Translations under genes and position numbers: made by a program
Assembly (NCBI GenBank): GCA_025716815.1
Contig: JAIXMN010000013.1
Coordinates: 372,001 to 436,000, forward strand
Source: Dichotomocladium elegans
Lineage: Eukaryota > Mucoromycota > Mucoromycetes > Mucorales > Lichtheimiaceae
Direction: 5' to 3'
DNA: 64,000 nt
Shown here: positions 52,304 to 61,984 of the stretch, in pieces
Layout: each line of letters starts with the position of its first letter
Position numbering within the stretch: the stretch's first letter is position 1
The notes under the pieces: generated by a model
Told to the model about the DNA's origin: nothing
Seen by the model: the letters and a program-made list of their open reading frames with translations, nothing else
Databases searched by the model: none

Positions 52304-53246
52304 TCACACAACATTATCGACGCCGGTGCCGCCTAATATTTTGGAGCTTGCGTGGGGCTGCTGCTTAATGGCAGCAATGCCATAGCAGATGAACGCAAAC
52401 AGGAGCACGCAGGCAGGCGCCAACAGAGCTGTTTCGTTGACAATGGTGGAAAGGAACATGACAATAGCCATACTGTATATATTCCACATTAAGTCCTTCT
52501 TCATTCATCCCATTCCCTTCTCTCTTGACTTGCTTACATCAAGTAGAGCACTGCACGCAAGTATGCGTTCTCAAACTTGGCCACGAAATTGTCACTGGGT
52601 AGAAATGCAGAATGAGGGCGACAAAAGGCATCAAAGTACAAAGTACAGACCAACTTACAATTTAGGACTTGTGGGGCAGAACTTTTGGGAGTATTGAGTC
52701 ATAAAGATGAACTTGTCTTCCCTCCTCCCCCTTCCTTTTTGTTTACCTTTGTACAGAGAGGTACTTCAACAAAGACAAGAACGAAGGCAAACACCCTTTT
52801 GTATTCATGCAGATATATACCTCGAGTGAGCATCTCATGAAAGAAGGCAAAAAAGAGAGAAGTGTCGGTGTCCACTTACCATCCGATAATAGCAAAGGGA
52901 ATATTGCTTGCAACGCAGAAAACACCGAGCACAACAAGCACTACGGAGAGAAATAATACGTATAACACAAAAGCAAAATAACGCATGAGTTTTCTGTTCT
53001 ACATTTGCAAATTCAGAGAGCACAACAGTGCGTTTCATGAACACTTGCGAATGATGGAGATCACGCCACACCTGTGTATATGATAAAGGTGGGGAAAGCC
53101 CAAGGAACGACGCGTGTGAGAGAGTTAATCAGCCATGATGTTCGGGATGTTTTTCGCTCTGTCATTGGAAGGGTTAAGCGAATAAGTACTTGCCATTGTG
53201 CATAAAGGGAAAAGTTCCGTGATGCGAATTCATTGAATATGCCCAT
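52304..53246 (-). CDS. TVP18: Golgi membrane protein TVP18
   Basis: Small four-span protein of late Golgi vesicles, related to animal Flower/CACFD1; its biochemical role is unknown. Six exons on the minus strand: 53190-53246, 52880-52998, 52747-52795, 52659-52681, 52538-52594 and 52304-52472. They join in phase to 157 residues. Signatures: ASRNFSLYAQW at the start, a first helix with VLVVLGVFCVASN, FVLVFVEVPLC in the second, then CPTSPKFD, a segment FENAYLRAVLYLIMAIVMFL, and a last helix ending before QQPHASS. The second exon's start is the weakest choice: intron 1 would be 191 nt, long for this genome, so a further small exon is possible. Exon 4 has only 23 nt. Confidence 0.85.
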
Positions 53247-53508
53247 AGTTCAAGGTACGTGTAGAAAATAGAGCAAGGAGAAAAAGAGTCGTGCTGATGT
53301 TACACCTTAGTTCTTTAAAGCCGCGGCCCGCACCCCCATCCACTCGATTTCTTTTTATCAATAAGCCATAACAAGCTCTGTCACCCAACACATGATTCCC
53401 CTTTTGGTATCTTAGTTCCCCTCCAGTGTTTATGCAAAACAATACGTCGTAACAGACGTGATTCAATGTTTTTTTAAGGAAGATGAGTTGAATATGTCCG
53501 CATAATCT

Positions 53509-54322
53509 TTATGCGGTCTTGATGACGAGCGTCTCGCCTTCCATTCCAAGCAAGAGCGACTCATCAAACACATCCTTGACGTCCGATTTGGACAGCTTTT
53601 TACTGGCCTTTGGATGGCTTGCGACAAGCTTGACAACCTTTTTCCGGCAATCTTTGATAGGCATCGCAGTTGTTGCCTTGCTAAGCACCTCCTGAAGCGC
53701 CAGTTGAACCACCTTAGCTTTGTTGTCAAGAGGAAGCTCTGCTTCCTCCCATTTCCCTTTCTTTTGCTTCTTCTTGTTCTCATCCTTGACCTCTTCGGCT
53801 TTGCGTTTGGTCGGTTCATTACTGCTGGTATCTTGTTGTTGGTTCTTCTTTTGTTTGAGCTCATCGATTAGCGAAAGTGGCTTGTTCGTGTTGGTCTCCT
53901 TAGGTTTTTCCTCCACATTCTTCTTTTGCTGCTGCTGCTGCTTGTTATTATTTCCCTAAAGATATAGGATGAGCACACACACACACACACACTCTGGGGT
54001 CTGAGCCTCAGGTATGTTAAGTACCTTTTTACGGTAAAGCGATTTTTGATACTTTTCAGCCTCGGAGATACATGAAGTATGGGATTTGTACTCCAAATGC
54101 TGGAATGTCGTAGAGCAGTCAATGCATGTAAATGTAGCGCGACAGCGTTGACGATGCTGATCGAGCTTGGGCTTCTTGACCACATCGCAGCAATTATCGC
54201 ATTGGAAACTACAGGGTAGACACAGCAAAAAATCAGCAATTATACGCAGGGCGCATACATATACACATACGCCTTTGTCCTTTTATTCTGCAAATGCCGC
54301 CCATTTTTCTTTACCTGACCAT
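53509..54322 (-). CDS. LYAR: LYAR-type C2HC zinc-finger nucleolar protein
   Basis: LYAR-family proteins act in the nucleolus, in rRNA synthesis and pre-rRNA processing. Exons 54315-54322 (8 nt), 54025-54208 and 53509-53955 give 212 residues. The N-terminus MVSFQCDNCCDVVKKPKLD, followed by two further C/H sites (CRATFTCIDCS, then HTSCISEAEKYQ), is the tandem LYAR zinc finger. A Gln run, a Lys-rich basic region and a helical C-terminal domain (VVQLALQEVLSK, then PIKDCRKKVVKLV) follow, as in family members. A (CA)n run (about 53,971-53,991) lies in intron 2. It is the first of three neighbouring ribosome-biogenesis genes, followed by FCF1. Confidence 0.9.
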
Positions 54323-54593
54323 TTTAAATGATTCCAAAGGGGTCGATCGATCGATCGGGATCCGAAGCCCAAAAATAAAAAATCAGATGCCCTGCTCCAC
54401 AGGAACGAGCAAAGCCACAGGTCGATGCATGAATATATTCAATTCATTAACCAACTACTTTTATTATCAATGAACCGGGAATGAATCTTTCCCTTTTTTT
54501 CGGAGGCATTTATTTGTTCCAATGATGCCAAAATAGCGAAGATGTTGTATAAGGATATGTACAAGATGAATTGTTTTTTTTTTTCGAAAGGAT

Positions 54594-55522
54594 TTAAAAG
54601 GTGTTGGTACCGAGTTCCGGGAGACGTTCGATGACATATTTTCTACCCGAGATGTACATGATGGGGATTCCGGGTACTTTGCGGATACGGCGTTTCAGAT
54701 CGCGATCACACGTTGCGACAATGTAACATTTATGCTGCTGGATACGCTGGACAAGGCAGTCATCTGCGTAAGTACCTTTGTGCGAACAGGGCAGACGCTC
54801 AAAGCGCGGATCACGCGCAATCCTGGAGTACATTTTTCCCTCGTCAGTTACCCGTCTATTTTTAACTAATCCTGCTTACTTCAATGCAATGCGGTATTTG
54901 GGACCGAGTTTTTCCAATTCGGCCAGGACACAGTCTGTAATACATGGGACGGCTATTGGCAAAGTATAATATCAGTTCATTTCGTTCAATAACAGGCACC
55001 AAGGTATGACAAACAACGTTACATTTTGCGTAGAGACAGTCCATCATAGCTTTGACAAGCTCGAGTTTGTTTTGAATGGAGAAGTTGATAAAATTGGTAT
55101 CGACAAGCACGTGGTAAGGAGGACCGAGGGCAGAGTTATACTGGAAGAACATAGACGATGCGACTTGTGGGCTTATCATCAAATTAGAAAGTTCCGGGTA
55201 AGTCTGTAGGCTTCCACATCAACAAAACGCAGACTTACAGTTCCTTCACCTTCGCCTTTTCTTTCTCTTCTTCCTTCTTTTTTAGCTTCGCCTTCGCATC
55301 CTTTCTATTTCGAGATGTTGAGTGCATCAAGGCGGAACAGAAAGGGGCGATAATGGAACGCAAATATGAGACTTACAGTCTGGAATCATTAGGGCTGATC
55401 ATCTTCTTTGCAACCGCAAATTGTCTAGTCTTTCTTTGTTTTCCCTTTTTAATGTAATAAATTAGTTAATATCGAACGATCAATGAATGACATCCACCAG
55501 CTCTCCATTTCGCCTGTACCAT
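54594..55522 (-). CDS. FCF1: rRNA-processing PIN-domain protein FCF1/UTP24
   Basis: Endonuclease of the small-subunit processome, cutting pre-rRNA at early sites (A1/A2 in yeast). Six exons: 55520-55522, 55377-55444, 55239-55304, 55023-55210, 54880-54952, 54594-54822; 208 residues in phase. The N-terminus [18 protein letters not shown] is the family start and can be made only if the ATG at 55522-55520 is an exon by itself. The PIN domain shows [13 protein letters not shown] (first metal Asp), [36 protein letters not shown] and [12 protein letters not shown] with the further acidic residues. A Lys/Glu-rich helix (exon 3) precedes the domain. Exon 4's acceptor is AAG and less certain. It is divergent from MAK16 with about 550 bp between. 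Confidence 0.93.
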
Positions 55523-56072
55523 GGTGAGGTGCTTATGTGGTATTAGGTTCTAAGAATGAAAGAATCGGTTTCGCTGGTTACAAAAAATGGATAAAAGTGG
55601 TCAGAAAGCCCCGCAATGAGGAAATAAGCCACAAGATGGCCCAAAAGGTGCCAGCTTCGGTTTTCATTAAACGTTCAGTCTACGCCTATACATTCAGTTA
55701 TTGAATGCACCTTCTAAACACTAGATCACGTATGAAAGGGTTTTGCACATATCCCTCCTAGGACTAGTAAGCCTCGATAACTAGAGCACTCTACGGCATA
55801 CTTCACTCCCGAAATGGAAATCGGTGGCTTTGCGCTCTTTTGGCCCCACCCCCTTTTGAGTCTTCTCCGACGAAAGAGGTTTCCTAATTTTTTGTGTACT
55901 TTAGTTTCACCTTACTTTTGACAAACACTTAAGCTTTCCTTTCCCCCTTCCTCCCTTCCTCCTTCCCCGGCCTTCGCGCTTCGCTTTGTGCATATAAATT
56001 CCGTCGGTGGACGCATATAAACCATTTCATTACAGGCGATCGACCCGTCCAACGCTCTTCTAGTCATACATC
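55523..56072. promoter_or_regulatory. Shared divergent promoter region of FCF1 and MAK16
   Basis: Both genes serve ribosome assembly and start on either side of these 550 bp, so co-regulation through a bidirectional promoter is likely. An A/T-rich AATTTTTT sequence (about 55,885) is loosely like the yeast rRNA-processing element; I found no clear PAC (GATGAG) element. Pyrimidine-rich tracts (about 55,930-55,970) lie nearer MAK16. Confidence 0.4.
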
Positions 56073-57305
56073 ATGCAGTCCGATGAAGTTATTTGGCAGG
56101 TGATCAACCAGCATTTTTGCTCCTACAAAGTCAAGTGAGTTTTATTTCTTCTCTTCGAATCCATTTACATCAGGATCTCGGGTGAACTTTGATCTTAAAA
56201 GGTATCTACCTTAACGTGTAGGACCCCCAAGGCGAACTTTTGCCGAAATGCATTCAACGTCACAGGCCTTTGCAATCGCCAATCATGCCCGCTTGCTAGC
56301 AGTCGGTATGCGACGATCCGAGAGCATCAAGGTAAATGGAGAGGAGTGATTTGCTAATGGTGGGTCATATGGCCTAATAAAGTGCTATAGGTGTTGTCTA
56401 TTTATACATCAAGACTCCCGAACGAGCGCATTCGCCAGCAAAAATGTGGGAAAAGATCAAATTATCAAAGAACTATGCACAGGCACTTGCACAGGTGAAG
56501 AAAATATGAGAGAACAGGTGCATTGCACGGAACAGAAAGGATTCATGCAGCAATTTCTCTCAACTGCAGATTGATAAGGAGCTGATGTACTGGCCTAATT
56601 TTTTGCAACATAAATGCAAACAACGCCTCACAAAGATTACGCAGTATCTCATAAGAATGAGAAAACTGAAGCTCAAGGAGAGGCGAGTACTTTTTGTTCT
56701 TTTGAGTCTCTTCTGCTGCTAACGGGAATGATAGTGAACGGCCACAACTGGTTGGTGTCAAGAAGAAACTTGAGCGCCGTGAAGCTGCCCGTGAACGCAA
56801 GGCCGAGGCTGCCGCTCGTCTTGAGAAGTCCATCGAAAAAGAGTTGATTGAACGATTAAAGAACAAGGCTTATGGTGATGCACCGCTGAATGTGAATGAC
56901 GATATCTGGCAGAAGATTCTCGATCAAGACGTTGAAGGCGCTGAGGATGAAGAGAGCGAGGAAGACGATGAGAATGAGATTGAGGAAGAAGAGGAAGATG
57001 AAGTAAGAGAACTACTATGCATGCGCAATGAGAGAAGTGGGTGACTGAATTGCTCTCTTTAGCTTGAACATGAATTTGTCTCTGATCTTGAGGACGAGTC
57101 TGATATTGAAGACGTCGAGGATGGCTTCCAATGGGAGGCTGAGGAAGAAGAAGAGGACGAAGAAGAGGAGCAGGTGAGTAACCGAATAATTAGTAAAGGA
57201 TTGAAATTCATGGATTTATTTTGAAAGGAAACCCGACCCAAAAAGAAGCGAGCACGGGTGGAGGTCGAGTACGAAGAAGAGCGCGCACCTGCATTGCAAA
57301 TTTAA
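56073..57305 (+). CDS. MAK16: Ribosome biogenesis protein MAK16
   Basis: Nucleolar factor required for 60S subunit (27S pre-rRNA) maturation. Exons 56073-56134, 56222-56331, 56391-56494, 56570-56682, 56735-57002, 57063-57173 and 57228-57305 give 281 residues. The N-terminus [20 protein letters not shown], then [20 protein letters not shown] with the conserved Cys set, [18 protein letters not shown] and [20 protein letters not shown] are diagnostic. The C-terminal third is a long acidic stretch ending with a basic KKKRA segment, as expected. Intron 4 (56683-56734) appears to start with GCGAGT: only that donor gives the phase needed by the following exon (SERPQL). It has a good branch sequence CTAAC. 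Confidence 0.94.
56683..56734 (+). other. Probable GC-AG intron in MAK16
   Basis: Exon 4 ends ...AAG-GAG-AG and exon 5 starts T-GAA-CGG. The donor is GCGAGT, the branch CTAAC at about 56,720 and the acceptor ATAG. GT sites nearby give the wrong phase. Length 52 nt. Confidence 0.7.
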
Positions 57306-57697
57306 TAGAGAATACCAAAGCATTTTTTATTTCGATAATAAACGAAAACATGCAACGAGATTGGGAGATCTTCCTTGTTTGTGGGACGCGTCAAAGGGGA
57401 TTGTTGTAGTGAAGCCAGAGAAGGCTTATTTGCGACAGATGATAAATGCCTATGATCGGCGAATATTCCTGATAGCTTACATCTCGTCCATTCATGCTGA
57501 AACAGGATCCTCGGCTTTTTTGTGTAACAACTCTTCCCGAGCCGGTGAGGCAATCCAATATTTGATCATCCGCGCCATCAGCTAAAAAAGCGGACACGTC
57601 ACTGGATTTTTCCCCTTCTCCCGTTTGCATAAAGTCCGCTGCCGCCCTTTCTTCCCGCGAATTTCAGCCTTTTCTCTTTCCTTTTTCCTTGAGCATC
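57306..57697. other. Intergenic region between MAK16 and PFK
   Basis: About 390 bp with the 3' end of MAK16 and a pyrimidine-rich leader before PFK. Short frames only. Confidence 0.5.
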
Positions 57698-60600
57698 ATG
57701 CCACCTCTAGGTCTTTCGCATATTGTTCTTCATGCCTCTACCCTTGAAGAGTTTGACCGCGTACAATCCTTCTACACCACCATTGGCTTTGAGCTTGTGG
57801 AGGGCAAGGGCAGCAGTGACCGCGTCCAGTGGCTCAAACTCAACACCACTACCGACAGTCCCTTTACAACAGACCTCTCCATCAAGCTGTCTTTGATCAA
57901 TAACACGGTTTCTTTGCCTACCCGCCGTCCTATATCTCCAGATGAAGATTGGTCCCTCACAGAGAACGGCATTGTTCTCAAGACAGATGACTTATCCGTT
58001 AGTGTCTCTCCCTCTCTCTCTCATAAAACCAAGTGTCACGGATAATTGTTAAGAATTTGTTTATATATCTCTCTTTCTGTTTTAGAATATCAAAACCATT
58101 CTTGAAACCGTTGGAATCACTTACCAGAAGACCGCGGACGCTATCTACGCACTTGACCCGCTCAACAATGTCGTCATCTTCTGCAGCGAGCCTGGATTCG
58201 CGTCCGCCGCTGGAATCCCCGCCTCAGTCGCTACTGCCGCAGATACAACGCCCAAGAGTCCCCGCAAGCTCGGTGTGCTCACCTCGGGTGGAGATGCGCC
58301 TGGCATGAACGCCTCGGTCCGTGCGGTTGTCCGTTATGGTCTCACTAAGGGATGCGATGTCTTTGCCATCTACGAGGGCTACCAAGGTACGCACCTTTGA
58401 TGCCAACGTGACCATATGTCTCGACGTTTGTTCGTTTTTTTCCTAGGCCTCGTGGATGGTGGAAAGTGCATTCGCAAAATGGATTGGAAGAGTGTCCGTG
58501 GATGGCTGTCTGTGGTAAATAACGGGCTGAAAGGGTCTGGGAAAACGAGAGTGGAATGGCATTCGCCTCATCCTTCCTTTTGTTCGGGATAACAGGGTGG
58601 CACCTCAATTGGAACAGCTCGTTGTATGCCTTTCAAGACCAGAGAAGGTCGTCTTCGGGCTGCTGAGAACTTGGTCAAGCGAGGCATTGACGCGCTTATT
58701 GTCTGTGGCGGCGACGGCTCGTTGACTGGTGCCGATGTCTTCCGGTCAGAGTGGGGAGGGCTAGTCGAGGAGCTTAAGAGCCAGGACCGGATCACTGCCG
58801 AAGAGGCCGAGACATACAAATATCTGACCATTGTGGGTCTTGGTAAGTTTTGATAAGGGTCGGAGATTGTGAAGCAGTTGGCTGTCTGACCGCCTTCCCG
58901 CGTAATCTTTTCAGTTGGATCGATCGATAACGATATGTCAAGCACCGATATTACGATCGGTGCGGTGACATCGCTCCATCGCATCTGCGAGAGTGTCGAC
59001 TCTATCAATACGACTGCCATGTCCCATTCGCGTGCTTTTGTGGTCGAGGTGATGGGCCGTCATTGCGGCTGGCTCGCCTTGATGGCAGGTATAGCAACCG
59101 GTGCAGACTTTGTCTTCATCCCAGAGCGACCTCCACCCGAGGACGACTGGGAAACCGTCCTGTGCAACGTGTCACAACGCCATCGCCAAATGGGCAAGCG
59201 TATCACTGTGGTCATTGTTGCCGAGGGTGCTATCGACAAGTTTTTAAACCCCATCAAGGCCGAGCATATCAAGGACGTCCTCACCGACCGGTTGCACCTG
59301 GATACCCGCGTCACCACCCTCGGCCATACCCAGCGTGGCGGCTCACCCGCCGCTTTTGATCGGATCTTGGCCACCATCCAGAGTGTTGAAGCTGTCGAGG
59401 CTGTTCTCCGCTCAACCCCCGATACACCCTCACCGCTCATTGGCATGAGCAACAATAGGGTCACCAGCGGCCCTCTTATGAAAGCCGTGGAGCTCACCCA
59501 TGAGGTTGCGAGAGCTATCTCTGAAAAAAACTTCGCACGCGCCATGGAACTTCGCGATCCCCAGTTTGCGGAGGAGTTTGAGGCCTACAATGCCAGCACC
59601 ATCCTTGACGACGCTTCCCGTATTCTTCCCGAGCACCAGCGTCTACGCATTGCTATTCTCCACATGGGCGCCCCTGCAGGTGGCATGAACGCTGCGACCC
59701 GTACCGCAGTGCGTGGTGCACTCAACCGCGGCCATACCCCCATCGCTGTGTACAACGGGTTCCCCGGACTTGTCCGAGGCTCTCTGGAGAAACTGTCGTG
59801 GATAAGTGTTGATGGCTGGACATCACATGGTGGTTCTGAACTTGGCACTAATCGCCACGTTCCCGGAGTTGACGTGGACATGGGTATGGTCGCTTATCAG
59901 ATTCAGAAAAACAACATCCAGGCATTGATGATCGTCGGTGGTTTCGAAGCATTTGCTGCGCTGACTAAACTCGACGAGGCACGCGAGAAGTATCCTTCGC
60001 TTAACATTCCGGTGTGCCTGATTCCTGCCACAGTTTCTAACAATGTGCCTGGCACGGACTATTCGCTCGGCTCAGACACGTCGCTTAATGCGATCGTCGA
60101 GGCTTGCGATGCCATTGTCCAATCAGCACGCTCGTCACGTCGGCGCGTGTTTGTGGTGGAAGTACAGGGCGGGAAATCGGGTTATCTTGCTGTGGAGGCT
60201 GGCCTCGCGACGGGTGCCAACACCATCTATATACCCGAAGAAGGCATCTCGCTCTCGCGTCTTCAGTCGGACGTTAGACACCTCACTGCACTGTATAATG
60301 ATGATGATGCGCACAAGTCCGAGGGCCGGATCATCCTCCGCACCGAAGGCGTCAGCGATACTTACACAACCGAGGTCATCTCCAACATCATCAAAGACGA
60401 GGGCAAGGGTATCTTTGACTCCCGTACGGCGGTCCTCGGCCACATTCAGCAGGGCGGTACACCATCCCCTATGGACCGTATTCGCGCCACCCGCCTTGCC
60501 ATGCGCGCTATTCAGTTCATGGAGGACCACTCGATTGCAGCGCTTAACAAGGCCCACGAAGAGGGCACACCTGCCCCGGTTGAGATCTGCAGCGGCGATG

Positions 60601-60773
60601 AATCCATCGCGGTGGTTGGCATCACAGGAGTAGACGTCACCTTTCGCTCTGTTAAGGAACTCCTTCCCGTGACAGACATGAAGAATCGTAAACCAAAGGC
60701 TGCCTGGTGGTTTGAGCATAGACCCCTTGTGGATCTCCTCTCCGGTCGCGGTCTCTTTTCTGGCCATAATTGA
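57698..60773 (+). CDS. PFK1: ATP-dependent 6-phosphofructokinase, fungal type
   Basis: Phosphorylates fructose 6-phosphate in the committed step of glycolysis; cytosolic oligomer, allosterically regulated. Exons 57698-57997, 58086-58386, 58447-58514, 58596-58842 and 58915-60773 give 924 residues, a two-half fungal enzyme. Residues about 1-150 form the VOC/glyoxalase-like N-terminal domain known in fungal PFKs ([10 protein letters not shown] at the start). The catalytic N-half has [12 protein letters not shown] (166-), GGDGS (261-265) with the ATP/Mg Asp, SIDND (308-312) with the catalytic base, and [10 protein letters not shown]. The regulatory C-half repeats the fold ([33 protein letters not shown]). 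An in-frame upstream Met at 57689 is possible. Both halves are uninterrupted. Confidence 0.97.
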
Positions 60774-61511
60774 ATAGACAAAAAGGTTGAACTATGTATT
60801 ATCTAATCCCCTTCTCCCTTCCGCACCCTCCTATTAAAATAGAACCACTCCATCCATTACTTTATTTCCAAAATAAAAAACTTCATCTAGATATCTACAG
60901 TACATGCGCCCATGTCGATAACACATGGCGCGGGAGGATTGAAAAAAAGGGGTGGGGAGGGAAGAAGAACTTCCCAAAAAGGCAGCCCTATCACCGGCCC
61001 CACCGAATGATCCAGTAAATACGTAGTGTACGAACTTTCACACACAATATTCTTGGGGGGGAAGGCGATGCATGTAGACGTGAGGCCGGGCCGACTCGTC
61101 TTGTTCAAGGGTTTGATTTTCTACGTATGATTCGGGAGGAGGTGGCCGTTGATGTATGACGTCAGAGCTTGCTCAGACTCGATTATTGACAGTATTTATA
61201 TTTATGCATCTTGTCTTCATTGCTACGTCAAGCGCTTGTTACACACACGTATTCCATCTCCCCGCCCGGCCCCGTCGTTGCCGGCGCGAGCGATCCCTTA
61301 TTTGTCAGGTAGGGTGCGGCGGGGCAGCACTAAGAGCAAACCCCCCCCTTTTCTTTTCTCGTCATGCTGACGTTGTGTGTGCGCGCGCACACACACACGC
61401 GCGAGACGCGGGAAGGTGTATATATAGAGAGAGAGAATCTCTCGGTTCTCAAAGGAAAAACACCAGGAACCCCATTTCTCCCATACCATACCCCCAAGGC
61501 AAAAAAGAAGA
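60774..61511. promoter_or_regulatory. Intergenic region with alternating purine-pyrimidine palindrome and TATA box
   Basis: A palindromic TG/CG/CA run (61374-61395, extending to about 61,403) and a TATATATAG box with a GA run (about 61,418-61,435) lie about 75-140 bases upstream of the small gene at 61,512. The rest is 3' flank of PFK. Confidence 0.6.
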
Positions 61512-61889
61512 ATGTATAACAACAACAGCACCGCTCCCATTCCTGATTCTCACAACTTCAGCAACGCGAGAGGTCCCACTGCAGGTACCGGCACCGCCGC
61601 AACCGGCGCTTCAGCCTTGCCTCCAAAGTCAGCCGTGCCCAAGACCGTCCGTCGACGTTCGTCTTCATCCTCGTCCTCGTCCTCGTCCGACGAAAACGAT
61701 CACCGCGGCATCGATCATACCCACACAGGAGTCGACGGCGATACCGCTGCCGCCACGCATTCAAAGCACAAGCCCAAGGTCGGCGAGAAGATCAAGGGCA
61801 ACATCGAAAAGGTCTCTGGCAAAGTTACCAACAACCCCAGAAAGGTCGCCCACGGCGAGAATCTTGCTCAAGGCAACCAATGCCCGTAG
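61512..61889 (+). CDS. Small Ser-rich CsbD-like protein
   Basis: Open frame of 125 residues. The N-terminal half is low-complexity (Ala/Gly/Thr) with a run of ten Ser residues followed by acidic DEND. The C-terminal half reads KVGEKIKGNIEKVSGKVTNN then KVAHGENLAQG, the pattern of CsbD-like and related fungal stress-induced small proteins. A TATA box about 90 bases upstream and the stop followed by A-rich DNA support a real single-exon gene, perhaps strongly expressed. The role of such proteins is not defined. Confidence 0.65.
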   Translation: MYNNNSTAPIPDSHNFSNARGPTAGTGTAATGASALPPKSAVPKTVRRRSSSSSSSSSSDENDHRGIDHTHTGVDGDTAAATHSKHKPKVGEKIKGNIEKVSGKVTNNPRKVAHGENLAQGNQCP

Positions 61890-61984
61890 AAGAAGAAGAA
61901 GAAAAAAACTCGGCTATATAGCATATCTTTGTTATCTCGATCAAGTAAAAATACATTCTTCTTTTTTATACTTTATTTTCAAAA

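Noticed and set aside
53061..53246. Unspliced reading of TVP18 exon 1 into intron 1 (LINSLTRVVPWAFPTFIIYTG)
   Set aside because: Hydrophobic and tempting as a membrane segment, but joining it to the next conserved exon needs a poor donor and TVP18 relatives lack it; kept only as a possible extra exon.
58568..60767. Several 90-210-codon minus-strand frames
   Set aside because: Antisense to phosphofructokinase exons; GC-rich codon bias opens the opposite strand.
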